In this document: positions 34,651 through 47,377 of the stretch, piece after piece
Layout: each line of letters starts with the position of its first letter
How positions within the stretch are numbered: the stretch's first letter is position 1
Origin: Auanema rhodensis
Taxonomy: Eukaryota; Nematoda; Chromadorea; Rhabditida; Rhabditidae
Length of the DNA: 64,000 bases
NCBI GenBank assembly: GCA_964057225.1
Contig: OZ059898.1
Location: forward strand, 11,408,001 to 11,472,000
Direction of reading: 5' to 3'
The notes under the pieces: model-generated
Seen by the model: the letters and a program-made list of their open reading frames with translations, nothing else
What the model was told of the DNA's origin: nothing
The model's database searches: none
Made by a program: the position numbers and the translations under genes

Positions 34651-37600
34651 TTGTAAAAGGAATATACTTTACACTTAAAGTGATAGACGCAATGATTTCC
34701 TACATATAGGAATTAGATCAGAAAGCATCAAAAAATTGATTTCTCATGCAAAATATTCGCAGTCAGCAGGATTCGAACCTACGCGGGCAGAGCCCAATTG
34801 ATTTCTAGTCAATCTCCTTAACCACTCGGACATGACTGCTTGTAAAAGGAATATACTTTACAGTTAAAGTGATAGACGCAATGATTTCGACAATATAGGA
34901 ATTAGATCAGAAAGCATCAAAAAATTGATTTCTCATGCAAAATATTCGCAGTCAGCAGGATTCGAACCTACGCGGGCAGAGCCCAATTGATTTCTAGTCA
35001 ATCTCCTTAACCACTCGGACATGACTGCTTGTAAAAGGAATATACTTTACACTTAAAGTGATAGACGCAATGATTTCGTACTTTTTGGAATAAGATCAAA
35101 AGGGATCATAAAATTGATTTCTCATTCAAAACATTCGCAGTCAGCAGGATTCGAACCTACGCGGGCAGAGCCCAATTGATTTCTAGTCAATCTCCTTAAA
35201 CAGTCGGACATGACTGCTTGTAAAAGGAATATACTTTACACTTAAAGTGATAGACGCAATGATTTCCTACATATAGGAATTAGATCAGAAAGCATCAAAA
35301 AATTGATTTCTCATGCAAAATATTCGCAGTCAGCAGGATTCGAACCTACGCGGGCAGAGCCCAATTGATTTCTAGTCAATCTCCTTAACCACTCGGACAT
35401 GACTGCTTGTAAAAGGAATATACTTTACACTTAAAGTGATAGATGCAATAATTTCCTACATATAGGAATTAGATCAAAAGGGATCATAAAATTGATTTCT
35501 CATGCAAAATATTCGCAGTCAGCAGGATTCGAACCTACGCGGGCAGAGCCCAATTGATTTCTAGTCAATCTCCTTAAACAGTCGGACATGACTGCTTGTA
35601 AAAGGAATATACTTTACACTTAAAGTGATAGACGCAATGATTTCCTACATATAGGAATTAGATCAGAAAGCATCAAAAAATTGATTTCTCATGCAAAATA
35701 TTCGCAGTCAGCAGGATTCGAACCTACGCGGGCAGAGCCCAATTGATTTCTAGTCAATCTCCTTAACCACTCGGACATGACTGCTTGTAAAAGGAATATA
35801 CTTTACACTTAAAGTGATAGACGCAATGATTTCGTACATATAGGAATTAGATCAAAAGGGATCATAAAATTGATTTCTCATGCAAAATATTCGCAGTCAG
35901 CAGGATTCGAACCTACGCGGGCAGAGCCCAATTGATTTCTAGTCAATCTCCTTAACCACTCGGACATGGCTGCTTGTAAAAGGATTATACTTTACACTTA
36001 AAGTGATAGACGCAATGATTTCGTACATATAGGAATTAGATCAGAAAGCATCAAAAAATTGATTTCTCATGCAAAATATTCGCAGTCAGCAGGATTCGAA
36101 CCTACGCGGGCAGAGCCCAATTGATTTCTAGTCAATCTCCTTAAACAGTCGGACATGACTGCTTGTAAAAGGAATATACTTTACACTTAAAGTGATAGAC
36201 GCAATGATTTCCTACATATAGGAATTAGATCAGAAAGCATCAAAAAATTGATTTCTCATGCAAAATATTCGCAGTCAGCAGGATTCGAACCTACGCGGGC
36301 AGAGCCCAATTGATTTCTAGTCAATCTCCTTAACCACTCGGACATGACTGCTTGTAAAAGGAATATACTTTACACTTAAAGTGATAGATGCAATGATTTC
36401 GTACATATAGGAATTAGATCAAAAGGGATCATAAAATTGATTTCTCATTCAAAACATTCGCAGTCAGCAGGATTCGAACCTACGCGGGCAGAGCCCAATT
36501 GATTTCTAGTCAATCTCCTTAACCACTCGGACATGACTGCTTGTAAAAGGAATATACTTTACAGTTAAAGTGATAGACGCAATGATCTCGTACTTTTTGG
36601 AATAAGATCAAAAGGGATCATAAAATTGATTTCTCATGCAAAATATTCGCAGTCAGCAGGATTCGAACCTACGCGGGCAGAGCCCAATTGATTTCTAGTC
36701 AATCTCCTTAAACAGTCGGACATGACTGCTTGTAAAAGGAATATACTTTACACTTAAAGTGATAGACGCAATGATTTCCTACATATAGGAATTAGATCAG
36801 AAAGCATCAAAAAATTGATTTCTCATGCAAAATATTCGCAGTCAGCAGGATTCGAACCTACGCGGGCAGAGCCCAATTGATTTCTAGTCAATCTCCTTAA
36901 CCACTCGGACATGACTGCTTGTAAAAGGAATATACTTTACACTTAAAGTGATAGACGCAATGATTTCGTACATATAGGAATTAGATCAGAAAGCATCAAA
37001 AAATTGATTTCTCATGCAAAATATTCGCAGTCAGCAGGATTCGAACCTACGCGGGCAGAGCCCAATTGATTTCTAGTCAATCTCCTTAACCACTCGGACA
37101 TGACTGCTTGTAAAAGGAATATACTTTACAGTTAAAGTGATAGACGCAATGATTTCGACAATATAGGAATTAGATCAGAAAGCATCAAAAAATTGATTTC
37201 TCATGCAAAATATTCGCAGTCAGCAGGATTCGAACCTACGCGGGCAGAGCCCAATTGATTTCTAGTCAATCTCCTTAACCACTCGGACATGACTGCTTGT
37301 AAAAGGAATATACTTTACAGTTAAAGTGATAGACGCAATGATCTCGTACTTTTTGGAATAAGATCAAAAGGGATCATAAAATTGATTTCTCATGCAAAAT
37401 ATTCGCAGTCAGCAGGATTCGAACCTACGCGGGCAGAGCCCAATTGATTTCTAGTCAATCTCCTTAACCACTCGGACATGACTGCTTGTAAAAGGAATAT
37501 ACTTTACACTTAAAGTGATAGACGCAATGATTTCCTACATATAGGAATTAGATCAGAAAGCATCAAAAAATTGATTTCTCATGCAAAATATTCGCAGTCA

Positions 37601-40600
37601 GCAGGATTCGAACCTACGCGGGCAGAGCCCAATTGATTTCTAGTCAATCTCCTTAACCACTCGGACATGACTACTTGTAAAAGGAATATACTTTACACTT
37701 AAAGTGATAGACGCAATGATTTCCTACATATAGGAATTAGATCAGAAAGCATCAAAAAATTGATTTCTCATGCAAAATATTCGCAGTCAGCAGGATTCGA
37801 ACCTACGCGGGCAGAGCCCAATTGATTTCTAGTCAATCTCCTTAACCACTCGGACATGACTGCTTGTAAAAGGAATATACTTTACAGTTAAAGTGATAGA
37901 CGCAATGATTTCGACAATATAGGAATTAGATCAGAAAGCATCAAAAAATTGATTTCTCATGCAAAATATTCGCAGTCAGCAGGATTCGAACCTACGCGGG
38001 CAGAGCCCAATTGATTTCTAGTCAATCTCCTTAACCACTCGGACATGACTGCTTGTAAAAGGAATATACTTTACAGTTAAAGTGATAGACGCAATGATCT
38101 CGTACTTTTTGGAATAAGATCAAAAGGGATCATAAAATTGATTTCTCATGCAAAATATTCGCAGTCAGCAGGATTCGAACCTACGCGGGCAGAGCCCAAT
38201 TGATTTCTAGTCAATCTCCTTAACCACTCGGACATGACTGCTTGTAAAAGGAATATACTTTACACTTAAAGTGATAGACGCAATGATTTCCTACATATAG
38301 GAATTAGATCAGAAAGCATCAAAAAATTGATTTCTCATGCAAAATATTCGCAGTCAGCAGGATTCGAACCTACGCGGGCAGAGCCCAATTGATTTCTAGT
38401 CAATCTCCTTAACCACTCGGACATGACTGCTTGTAAAAGGAATATACTTTACACTTAAAGTGATAGACGCAATGATTTCCTACATATAGGAATTAGATCA
38501 GAAAGCATCAAAAAATTGATTTCTCATGCAAAATATTCGCAGTCAGCAGGATTCGAACCTACGCGGGCAGAGCCCAATTGATTTCTAGTCAATCTCCTTA
38601 ACCACTCGGACATGACTGCTTGTAAAAGGAATATACTTTACACTTAAAGTGATAGACGCAATGATTTCCTACATATAGGAATTAGATCAGAAAGCATCAT
38701 AAAATTGATTTCTCATGCAAAATATTCGCAGTCAGCAGGATTCGAACCTACGCGGGCAGAGCCCAATTGATTTCTAGTCAATCTCCTTAACCACTCGGAC
38801 ATGACTGCTTGTAAAAGGAATATACTTTACACTTAAAGTGATAGACGCAATGATTTCCTACATATAGGAATTAGATCAGAAAGCATCAAAAAATTGATTT
38901 CTCATGCAAAATATTCGCAGTCAGCAGGATTCGAACCTACGCGGGCAGAGCCCAATTGATTTCTAGTCAATCTCCTTAACCACTCGGACATGACTGCTTG
39001 TAAAAGGAATATACTTTACACTTAAAGTGATAGACGCAATGATTTCCTACATATAGGAATTAGATCAGAAAGCATCAAAAAATTGATTTCTCATGCAAAA
39101 TATTCGCAGTCAGCAGGATTCGAACCTACGCGGGCAGAGCCCAATTGATTTCTAGTCAATCTCCTTAACCACTCGGACATGACTGCTTGTAAAAGGAATA
39201 TACTTTACACTTAAAGTGATAGACGCAATGATTTCCTACATATAGGAATTAGATCAGAAAGCATCAAAAAATTGATTTCTCATGCAAAATATTCGCAGTC
39301 AGCAGGATTCGAACCTACGCGGGCAGAGCCCAATTGATTTCTAGTCAATCTCCTTAACCACTCGGACATGACTGCTTGTAAAAGGAATATACTTTACACT
39401 TAAAGTGATAGACGCAACGATTTCCTACATATAGGAATTAGATCAAAAGGGATCATAAAATTGATTTCTCATGCAAAATATTCGCAGTCAGCAGGATTCG
39501 AACCTACGCGGGCAGAGCCCAATTGATTTCTAGTCAATCTCCTTAACCACTCGGACATGACTGCTTGTAAAAGGAATATACTTTACAGTTAAAGTGATAG
39601 ACGCAATGATCTCGTACTTTTTGGAATAAGATCAAAAGGGATCATAAAATTGATTTCTCATGCAAAATATTCGCAGTCAGCAGGATTCGAACCTACGCGG
39701 GCAGAGCCCAATTGATTTCTAGTCAATCTCCTTAACCACTCGGACATGACTGCTTGTAAAAGGAATATACTTTACAGTTAAAGTGATAGACGCAATGATT
39801 TCGACAATATAGGAATTAGATCAGAAAGCATCAAAAAATTGATTTCTCATGCAAAATATTCGCAGTCAGCAGGATTCGAACCTACGCGGGCAGAGCCCAA
39901 TTGATTTCTAGTCAATCTCCTTAACCACTCGGACATGACTGCTTGTAAAAGTAATATACTTTACAGTTAAAGTGATAGACGCAATGATCTCGTACTTTTT
40001 GGAATAAGATCAAATGGGATCAAAAAATTGATTTCTCATGCAAAATATTCGCAGTCAGCAGGATTCGAACCTACGCGGGCAGAGCCCAATTGATTTCTAG
40101 TCAATCTCCTTAACCACTCGGACATGACTGCTTGTAAAAGTAATATACTTTACAGTTAAAGTGATAGACGCAATGATCTCGTACTTTTTGGAATAAGATC
40201 AAATGGGATTATAAAATTGATTTCTCATGCAAAATATTCGCAGTCAGCAGGATTCGAACCTACGCGGGCAGAGCCCAATTGATTTCTAGTCAATCTCCTT
40301 AACCACTCGGACATGACTGCTTGTAAAAGGAATATACTTTACACTTAAAGTGATAGACGCAATGATTTCGTACATATAGGAATTAGATCAAAAAGCATCA
40401 AAAAAGTGATTTCTCATGCAAAATATTCGCAGTCAGCAGGATTCGAACCTACGCGGGCAGAGCCCAATTGATTTCTAGTCAATCTCCTTAACCACTCGGA
40501 CATGACTGCTTGTAAAAGGAATATACTTTACACTTAAAGTGATAGACGCAATGATTTCGTACATATAGGAATTAGATCAAAAAGCATCAAAAAATTGATT

Positions 40601-40805
40601 TCTCATGCAAAATATTCGCAGTCAGCAGGATTCGAACCTACGCGGGCAGAGCCCAATTGATTTCTAGTCAATCTCCTTAACCACTCGGACATGACTGCTT
40701 GTAAAAGGAATATACTTTACAGTTAAAGTGATAGACGCAATGATTTCGTACATATAGGAATTAGATCAGAAGGGATCATAAAATTGATTTCTCATGCAAA
40801 ATATT

Positions 40806-40887
40806 CGCACTCAGCAGGATTCGAACCTACGCGGGCAGAGCCCAATTGATTTCTAGTCAATCTCCTTAACCACTCGGACATGACTGC
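40806..40887 (-). tRNA. tRNA-Ser(AGA) variant, acceptor G-G mismatch
   Basis: 'cgcactcagc' replaces 'cgcagtcagc', so the fourth acceptor pair is G-G. Otherwise standard. Confidence 0.8.
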
Positions 40888-41372
40888 TTGTAAAAGGAAT
40901 ATACTTTACACTTAAAGTGATAGACGCAATGATTTCGTACATATAGGAATTAGATCAGAAAGGATCATAAAATTGATTTCTCATGCAAAATATTCGCAGT
41001 CAGCAGGATTCGAACCTACGCGGGCAGAGCCCAATTGATTTCTAGTCAATCTCCTTAACCACTCGGACATGACTGCTTGTAAAAGGAATATACTTTACAC
41101 TTAAAGTGATAGACGCAATGATTTCGTACATATAGGAATTAGATCAGAAAGGATCATAAAATTGATTTCTCATGCAAAATATTCGCAGTCAGCAGGATTC
41201 GAACCTACGCGGGCAGAGCCCAATTGATTTCTAGTCAATCTCCTTAACCACTCGGACATGACTGCTTGTAAAAGGAATATACTTTACACTTAAAGTGATA
41301 GACGCAATGATTTCCTACATATAGGAATTAGATCAGAAAGCATCAAAAAATTGATTTCTCATGCAAAATATT

Positions 41373-41454
41373 CGCAGTCAGCAGGATTCGAACCTACGCG
41401 GGCAGAGCCCAATTGATTTCTAGTCAATCTCCTTAACCACACGGACATGACTGC
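41373..41454 (-). tRNA. tRNA-Ser(AGA) variant at conserved A14
   Basis: 'accacacgg' replaces 'accactcgg', changing A14 of the D loop, which normally pairs with U8. Probably impaired folding. Confidence 0.75.
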
Positions 41455-41939
41455 TTGTAAAAGGAATATACTTTACACTTAAAGTGATAGACGCAACGGT
41501 TTCCTACATATAGGAATTAGATCAAAAGGGATCATAAAATTGATTTCTCATGCAAAATATTCGCAGTCAGCAGGATTCGAACCTACGCGGGCAGAGCCCA
41601 ATTGATTTCTAGTCAATCTCCTTAACCACTCGGACATGACTGCTTGTAAAAGGAATATACTTTACAGTTAAAGTGATAGACGCAATGATCTCGTACTTTT
41701 TGGAATAAGATCAAAAGGGATCATAAAATTGATTTCTCATGCAAAATATTCGCAGTCAGCAGGATTCGAACCTACGCGGGCAGAGCCCAATTGATTTCTA
41801 GTCAATCTCCTTAACCACTCGGACATGACTGCATGTATAAGGAATATACTTTACAGTTAAAGTGATAGACGCAATGATCTCGTACTTTTTGGAATAAGAT
41901 CAAATGGGATCAAAAAATTGATTTCTCATGCAAAATATT

Positions 41940-42021
41940 CGCAGTCAGCAGGATTCGAAGCTACGCGGGCAGAGCCCAATTGATTTCTAGTCAATCTCCT
42001 TAACCACTCGGACATGACTGC
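41940..42021 (-). tRNA. tRNA-Ser(AGA) variant, B-box change
   Basis: 'ttcgaagctacg' replaces 'ttcgaacctacg', changing G53, which breaks a T-stem pair and alters the B-box promoter (GCTTCGAATCC). Probably weakly transcribed. Confidence 0.75.
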
Positions 42022-43640
42022 TTGTAAAAGGAATATACTTTACACTTAAAGTGATAGACGCAATGATTTCGTACATATAGGAATTAGATCAGAAAGCATC
42101 AAAAAATTGATTTCTCATGCAAAATATTCGCAGTCAGCAGGATTCGAACCTACGCGGGCAGAGCCCAATTGATTTCTAGTCAATCTCCTTAACCACTCGG
42201 ACATGACTGCTTGTAAAAGGAATATACTTTACACTTAAAGTGATAGACGCAATGATTTCGTACATATAGGAATTAGATCAGAAGGGATCATAAAATTGAT
42301 TTCTCATGCAAAATATTCGCAGTCAGCAGGATTCGAACCTACGCGGGCAGAGCCCAATTGATTTCTAGTCAATCTCCTCAACCACTCGGACATGACTGCT
42401 TGTAAAAGGAATATACTTTACAGTTAAAGTGAGAGACGCAATGATCTCGTACTTTTTGGAATAAGATCAAAAGGGATCATAAAATTGATTTCTCATGCAA
42501 AATATTCGCAGTCAGCAGGATTCGAACCTACGCGGGCAGAGCCCAATTGATTTCTAGTCAATCTCCTTAACCACTCGGACATGACTGCTTGTAAAAGTAA
42601 TATACTTTACAGTTAAAGTGATAGACGCAATGATTTCGTACATATAGGAATTAGATCAGAAAGCATCAAAAAATTGATTTCTCATGCAAAATATTCGCAG
42701 TCAGCAGGATTCGAACCTACGCGGGCAGAGCCCAATTGATTTCTAGTCAATCTCCTTAACCACTCGGACATGACTGCTTGTAAAAGGAATATACTTTACA
42801 CTTAAAGTGATAGACGCAATGATTTCGTACATATAGGAATTAGATCAGAAGGGATCATAAAATTGATTTCTCATGCAAAATATTCGCAGTCAGCAGGATT
42901 CGAACCTACGCGGGCAGAGCCCAATTGATTTCTAGTCAATCTCCTTAACCACTCGGACATGACTGCTTGTAAAAGAAATATACTTTACACTTAAAGTGAT
43001 AGACGCAATGATTTCGTACATATAGGAATTAGATCAGAAGGGATCATAAAATTGATTTCTCATGCAAAATATTCGCAGTCAGCAGGATTCGAACCTACGC
43101 GGGCAGAGCCCAATTGATTTCTAGTCAATCTCCTTAACCACTCGGACATGACTGCTTGTAAAAGGAATATACTTTACACTCAAAGTGATAGACGCAATGA
43201 TTTCGTACATATGGGAATTAGATCAGAAAGCATCAAAAAATTGATTTCTCATGCAAAATATTCGCAGTCAGCAGGATTCGAACCTACGCGGGCAGAGCCC
43301 AATTGATTTCTAGTCAATCTCCTTAACCACTCGGACATGACTGCTTGTAGAAGGAATATACTTTACAGTTAAAGTGATAGACGCAATGATCTCGTACTTT
43401 TTGGAATAAGATCGAAAGGGATCAAAAAATTGATTTCTCATGCAAAATATTCGCAGTCAGCAGGATTCGAACCTACGCGGGCAGAGCCCAATTGATTTCT
43501 AGTCAATCTCCTTAACCACTCGGACATGACTGCTTGTAAAAGTAATATACTTTACAGTTAAAGTGATAGACGCAATGATCTCGTACTTTTTGGAATAAGA
43601 TCAAATGGGATCAAAAAATTGATTTCTCATGCTAAATATT

Positions 43641-43722
43641 CGCAGTCAGCAGGATTCGCACCTACACGGGCAGAACCCAATTGATTTCTAGTCAATCTCC
43701 TTAACCACTCGGACATGACTGC
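43641..43722 (-). pseudogene. Probable tRNA-Ser pseudogene with T-loop change
   Basis: Three private changes ('ttcgcacc', 'tacacggg', 'agaaccc') include loss of the T at position 55 of the T loop, which damages the B box. The same three changes occur in the copy at 46841-46922, on the other side of the inserted element, showing that the two units are duplicates. Confidence 0.8.
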
Positions 43723-43810
43723 TTGTAGAAGGAATATACTTTACAGTTAAAGTGATAGACGCAATGATCTCGTACTTATTAGAATTAGATCAAAAGGGAT
43801 CAAAAATTTG

Positions 43811-44155
43811 CGTTCCGTTATGCTCCTACGTCGATAATATAAACCATTGTAGTTTATACTATGACGCGCATAGTATTCCTTGGTGTAGCGGTAAGGAATA
43901 AAGAGCATAAGGTCAATCATAAGATAAGAGAAAGAAAGGTTTATTGACGTTAAACTTCAACAATAATATACAAAGATAAAGATACAATACAATAAGATAA
44001 ATATATAAATAAAGTCTAAACTATAAGCCGTCCATGAGCTTGCTAAGAGGCGAACTCTCGACCAAGGGAACGAGGGAAGGCAGAGCCATTCCTCGGTCCT
44101 CTGGTCGTTTGGCTCTACCCCTTCAGCTACATATATGGGGAGTCCGAATGGAACG
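43811..44155 (-). repeat. 3' LTR of the third element (left side)
   Basis: 345 bp, reverse orientation, with CGTTCC/GGAACG ends and a polyadenylation signal on the minus strand ('tttatt' at about 43940). It differs from the right LTR by around ten changes. Confidence 0.88.
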
Positions 44156-44837
44156 TGCCCTTTTTCAAAGATTTTTTGCGTCCGCGCGATATAAAGAGTT
44201 TTTCAGTGTATATGTAGCTGAGTTTTAGAGTGTAGGACTTTACAAAAAAAAATTAAAAGTTTCAAAATCTACATGTGGAAAGATATTTAAATAGTTTTTT
44301 AATAAGTTTCTTTATGGTATTAAGATAAAATTTGAATACAATAATAGGTTTTACGATATTTTGTAACGGAGGATTAGAAAATAATTTTACTCATTATAGT
44401 ACTGTAATAAAAGAATGGTTTTATGAGTGTTTTTTATGTGAGATAATAAGGGATTATTCAACATTTTGCGTGCATGGTTACTCGTATCCTAATGATGATG
44501 GGAATAAAGATTTTTAGTTAATAATCTATTAGTCTCCATATGTATCTCTGAATGAATCCTTGAGTACTAATGGAGGCTACCACTCAGATGAGGTGTGGCT
44601 TAGGCGCCTGCCAGTATTCGTCTCTTCTTGGAGATACATATGGAGCTCAATTTAGTGCAATAGACTATCTCTATCATCGTAAAGGACTACGGTAGCTTAT
44701 TATTTATATTATATTTACACTTATTCCTTATTTTTGGTTGTTCATTCTCTCAATCTCTCATCAAAAATTTTCTAATTCACCGTTACTTTCATTTTACAAT
44801 TTACAGAAAAGAAAAGAATGTATATAAAGTTTTTTCT
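44156..44837 (-). other. 3' untranslated region of the third element
   Basis: Homologous to the 3' UTR of the 12.1-kb element, including the passage around 44534-44645, where a perfect 15-bp inverted repeat can form a long stem-loop. No gene is seen. Confidence 0.65.
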
Positions 44838-45131
44838 GTCGTCAGCTATGATGAAGTCCGGATCTTCGTAGGTGTCGTCAGAAGGTGAATATGTGCCTTC
44901 TCGGGGAGTATAAAGCTTGTCGACTTGCGGCTTTGGCTTCTCGGCTGCTTGGTGCCGTTTTTCTATGTGAACACTGAGAAGTTGGGTACGGCTTCTGGTA
45001 CTACTTGCGACAGTATTGTCACTGTTAGTATCGGACGGGTAAAAGGCTAAGAATGTCTATGAGAATCTTTTGGCCACCTTTGTAGGACTCTTGGTTTGGA
45101 AAAACCGAGAATGGTGCGCTACGTGTGGGAT
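44838..45131 (-). pseudogene. Gag N-terminal remnant with early stop
   Basis: Minus-strand sequence aligning with the first 18 conserved pre-GTG codons (from ATC at 45131) and about 80 Gag codons after it, with shared FFQTKS, SRTQLLSV and GTYSP motifs. TAG at 45059-45057 interrupts the frame six codons after the GTG. It ends abruptly and is followed by 3' UTR sequence. Confidence 0.8.
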
Positions 45132-46473
45132 GTTTACGAAAGGTGCATAAGATTCTTTTAGATGTGGGTGAGGGAGAGAGAGAGATTCAGGAGCAAAAGA
45201 ACAGTCGTGCTTCGCTGAGCGAAGCGGAGGGTAAATTCGAAGGAGTTTTTCAAATCCTGGCCAGCAATCTGACTCCGCCCATCTACCGTAAGCTTATTAT
45301 AGTTAATGATGTTTATCTCTTCTCTAAAACTATTTTTATCCACTCTTGCACTTTCCTCCAATTTTTTTTTACTGCGCTAGAATCTTTGAAAGCTTTTATT
45401 CATTTCGTACCCTTTGAACTTTTGCGACCGTTGAACATTTATTTTAGGTTTTAAACTCGGTTGCAAATCAAATACGGATATTGACTGAACAAAGCTTGTA
45501 CTCTCTGTTTTTTTCGCGCACTTTGCTCTGTTGTCGTCAAGAAAATGGCCTTTCGTGTTTTTCAATCTTGTCCTCATTCCTTTTTCCTTAAATAGCATGT
45601 TTTGCTCAAAATGTTTTCAACATTGTGCATGCTAATGAGGTTTGAGGAGAGTTATTGAAAAGGCTGTCTTTTTTCTTGATCAAAAAAAAAATAAGCCAAA
45701 GTGCGTTTTCCCAAACGAATTTCTTTTTGAGAATGAGAAAAATACGTCTATTTTTAAACATTTCCAAATTACTTAGGATTACTGTAAGAGATAAGGGGTA
45801 TCTTATGAATTGAAACAACGAAATGATTTGAGGAAGGTGACATAATCTACGGGGATAAAATCCGTAGCAGTTATGCTTCCGCCAACTTGACCTGACTGTC
45901 AATTAAGAGCTGAGAAGTCTTATTGCAGATTTACCAGGCTTTTTCGGACTAGTGTGGTCTCTTTTTATATTCAATTTATGTAACCGTTTTTGGTTTCCCG
46001 CAAAATAATATGTAAAATGATCTTTTACGTCTGAATATAATAATATTTCAAAATTCTAGTCCTGACCACAAAATATACAAAATATAATCAATTGCGCGCG
46101 TCTTATAAATTTTACTTTCAATAATCAAACTTCTCTATGCCCAAAAAAAAAATGTGAACAAGTATAATTTCTCGTTTGGTGAAATTGTCCTCTATTTCAA
46201 TCCAAACGTCCTCAAAATGGCATGAGAAGCGGTACAAGATACAATATAGAAAAGGGTGGACATTCAGACGGTTTTAAATTGAGGACGGCGGGCAAAAATT
46301 TTGTTGGTCCTATCTCGCATTTCAGCGAGATACCTTGTATCTGTACCTTAAAACAAATTGGCGCCTTCATTTTGTTGTTTCAAGTAAAAGAATTTATAAT
46401 TTAAAATGCAAAAATGGACTTTTACAATAAAAAAAATTTTTGTTCAAAAGATGAGTTCGAGGTGGAACCTCCT
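45132..46473 (-). other. Leader of the third element
   Basis: Resembles the leaders of the other two elements in patches ('gtccgaaaaa', 'atgtcaccttcctca' on the minus strand). A 98-codon sense frame at 45902-45606 is not conserved and is probably chance. The primer site next to the right LTR reads AGGAGGTTCCACC on the minus strand, with one change from the others. Confidence 0.6.
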
Positions 46474-46817
46474 CGTTCCGTTATGCTCCTGCGTCCATAA
46501 TATAAACCATTGTAGTTTATACTATGACGCGAATAGTATTCCTTGGTGTAGCGGTAGGAATAGAGAGCATAAGGTCAATCATAAGATAAGAGAAAGAAAG
46601 GTTTATTGACGTTAAATTTCAACAATAATATACAAAGATAAAGATACAATACAATAAGATAAATATATAAATAAAGACTAAACTATAAGCCGTCCATGAG
46701 CTTGCTAAGAGGCGAACTCTCGACCAAGGGAACGAGGGAAGGCAGAGCCATTTCTCGGTCCTCTGGTCGTCTGGCTCTAATCCTTCAGCTACATATATGG
46801 GGAGTCTGAATGGAACC
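46474..46817 (-). repeat. 5' LTR of the third element (right side)
   Basis: 344 bp, reverse orientation; its last base is changed from the family consensus. It is closer in sequence to the solo LTR at 47011-47354 than to the left LTR. Confidence 0.88.
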
Positions 46818-46840
46818 ATTGATTTCTCATGCAAAATATT

Positions 46841-46922
46841 CGCAGTCAACAGGATTCGCACCTACACGGGCAGAACCCAATTGATTTCTAGTCAATCTCC
46901 TTAACCACTCGGACATGACTGC
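46841..46922 (-). pseudogene. Probable tRNA-Ser pseudogene, duplicate of the copy at 43641
   Basis: Complete length, with the same three private changes as 43641-43722 (T-loop position 55 lost) plus 'cagtcaac' in the acceptor/T-stem region. It is the single 189-bp unit between the third element and the solo LTR, in phase with the array. Confidence 0.8.
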
Positions 46923-47010
46923 TTGTAGAAAGAATATACTTTACAGTTAAAGTGATAGACGCAATGATCTCGTACTTATTGGAATTAGATCAAAAGGGAT
47001 CAAAAAATTG

Positions 47011-47354
47011 CGTTCCGTTATGCTCCTGCGTCGATAATATAAACCATTGTAGTTTATACTATGACGCGAATAGTATTCCTTGGTGTAGCGGTAGGAATAG
47101 AGAGCATAAGGTCAATCATAAGATAAGAGAAAGAAAGGTTTATTGACGTTAAATTTCAACAATAATATACAAAGATAAAGATACAATACAATAAGATAAA
47201 TATATAAATAAAGACTAAACTACAAGCCGTCCATGAGCTTGCTAAGAGGCGAACTCCCGACCAAGGGAGCGAGGGAAGGCAGAGCCATTCCTCGGTCCTC
47301 TGGTCGTCTGGCTCTAATCCTTCAGCTACATATATGGGGAGTCCGAATGGAACG
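47011..47354 (-). mobile_element. Solo LTR of the third-element family
   Basis: 344 bp flanked by perfect ATTG on both sides (47007-47010 and 47355-47358). It sits at base 170 of its array unit, exactly the position occupied by the third element one unit to the left. It is a product of LTR-LTR recombination, later duplicated or retained next to the full copy. Confidence 0.9.
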
Positions 47355-47377
47355 ATTGATTTCTCATGCAAAATATT

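Larger units (their letters stand above)
31855..43810 (-). repeat. tRNA-Ser(AGA) tandem array, block 3 (63 units of 189 bp)
   Basis: Copy k (k = 0 to 62) has its tRNA at 31923+189k to 32004+189k, minus strand; the last is 43641-43722. It is in phase with block 2 once the inserted element is removed. A 12-unit (2268-bp) higher-order repeat is visible: the marked copies k = 5, 7, 9 recur as k = 17, 19, 21. The 'gactac' acceptor variant recurs 16 units apart (k = 14 and 30). Six copies carry a D-loop variant. Most other copies are identical in the tRNA body, while spacers vary. Confidence 0.97.
43811..46817 (-). mobile_element. Older internally deleted LTR element, third family member (minus strand)
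   Basis: 3007 bp on the minus strand, LTRs of 345 bp (left) and 344 bp (right) that differ at several sites. Flanks are TTTG (43807-43810) and ATTG (46818-46821), a 4-bp target duplication with one change. The interior keeps the leader, the start of Gag and the 3' UTR of the 12.1-kb family; no Pol sequence is seen. The first base of the primer site is altered and Gag has an early stop. It is defective and older than the second element. Confidence 0.9.

Noticed and set aside
45606..45902. 98-codon sense frame in the third element's leader
   Set aside because: Not present in the leaders of the other two elements.
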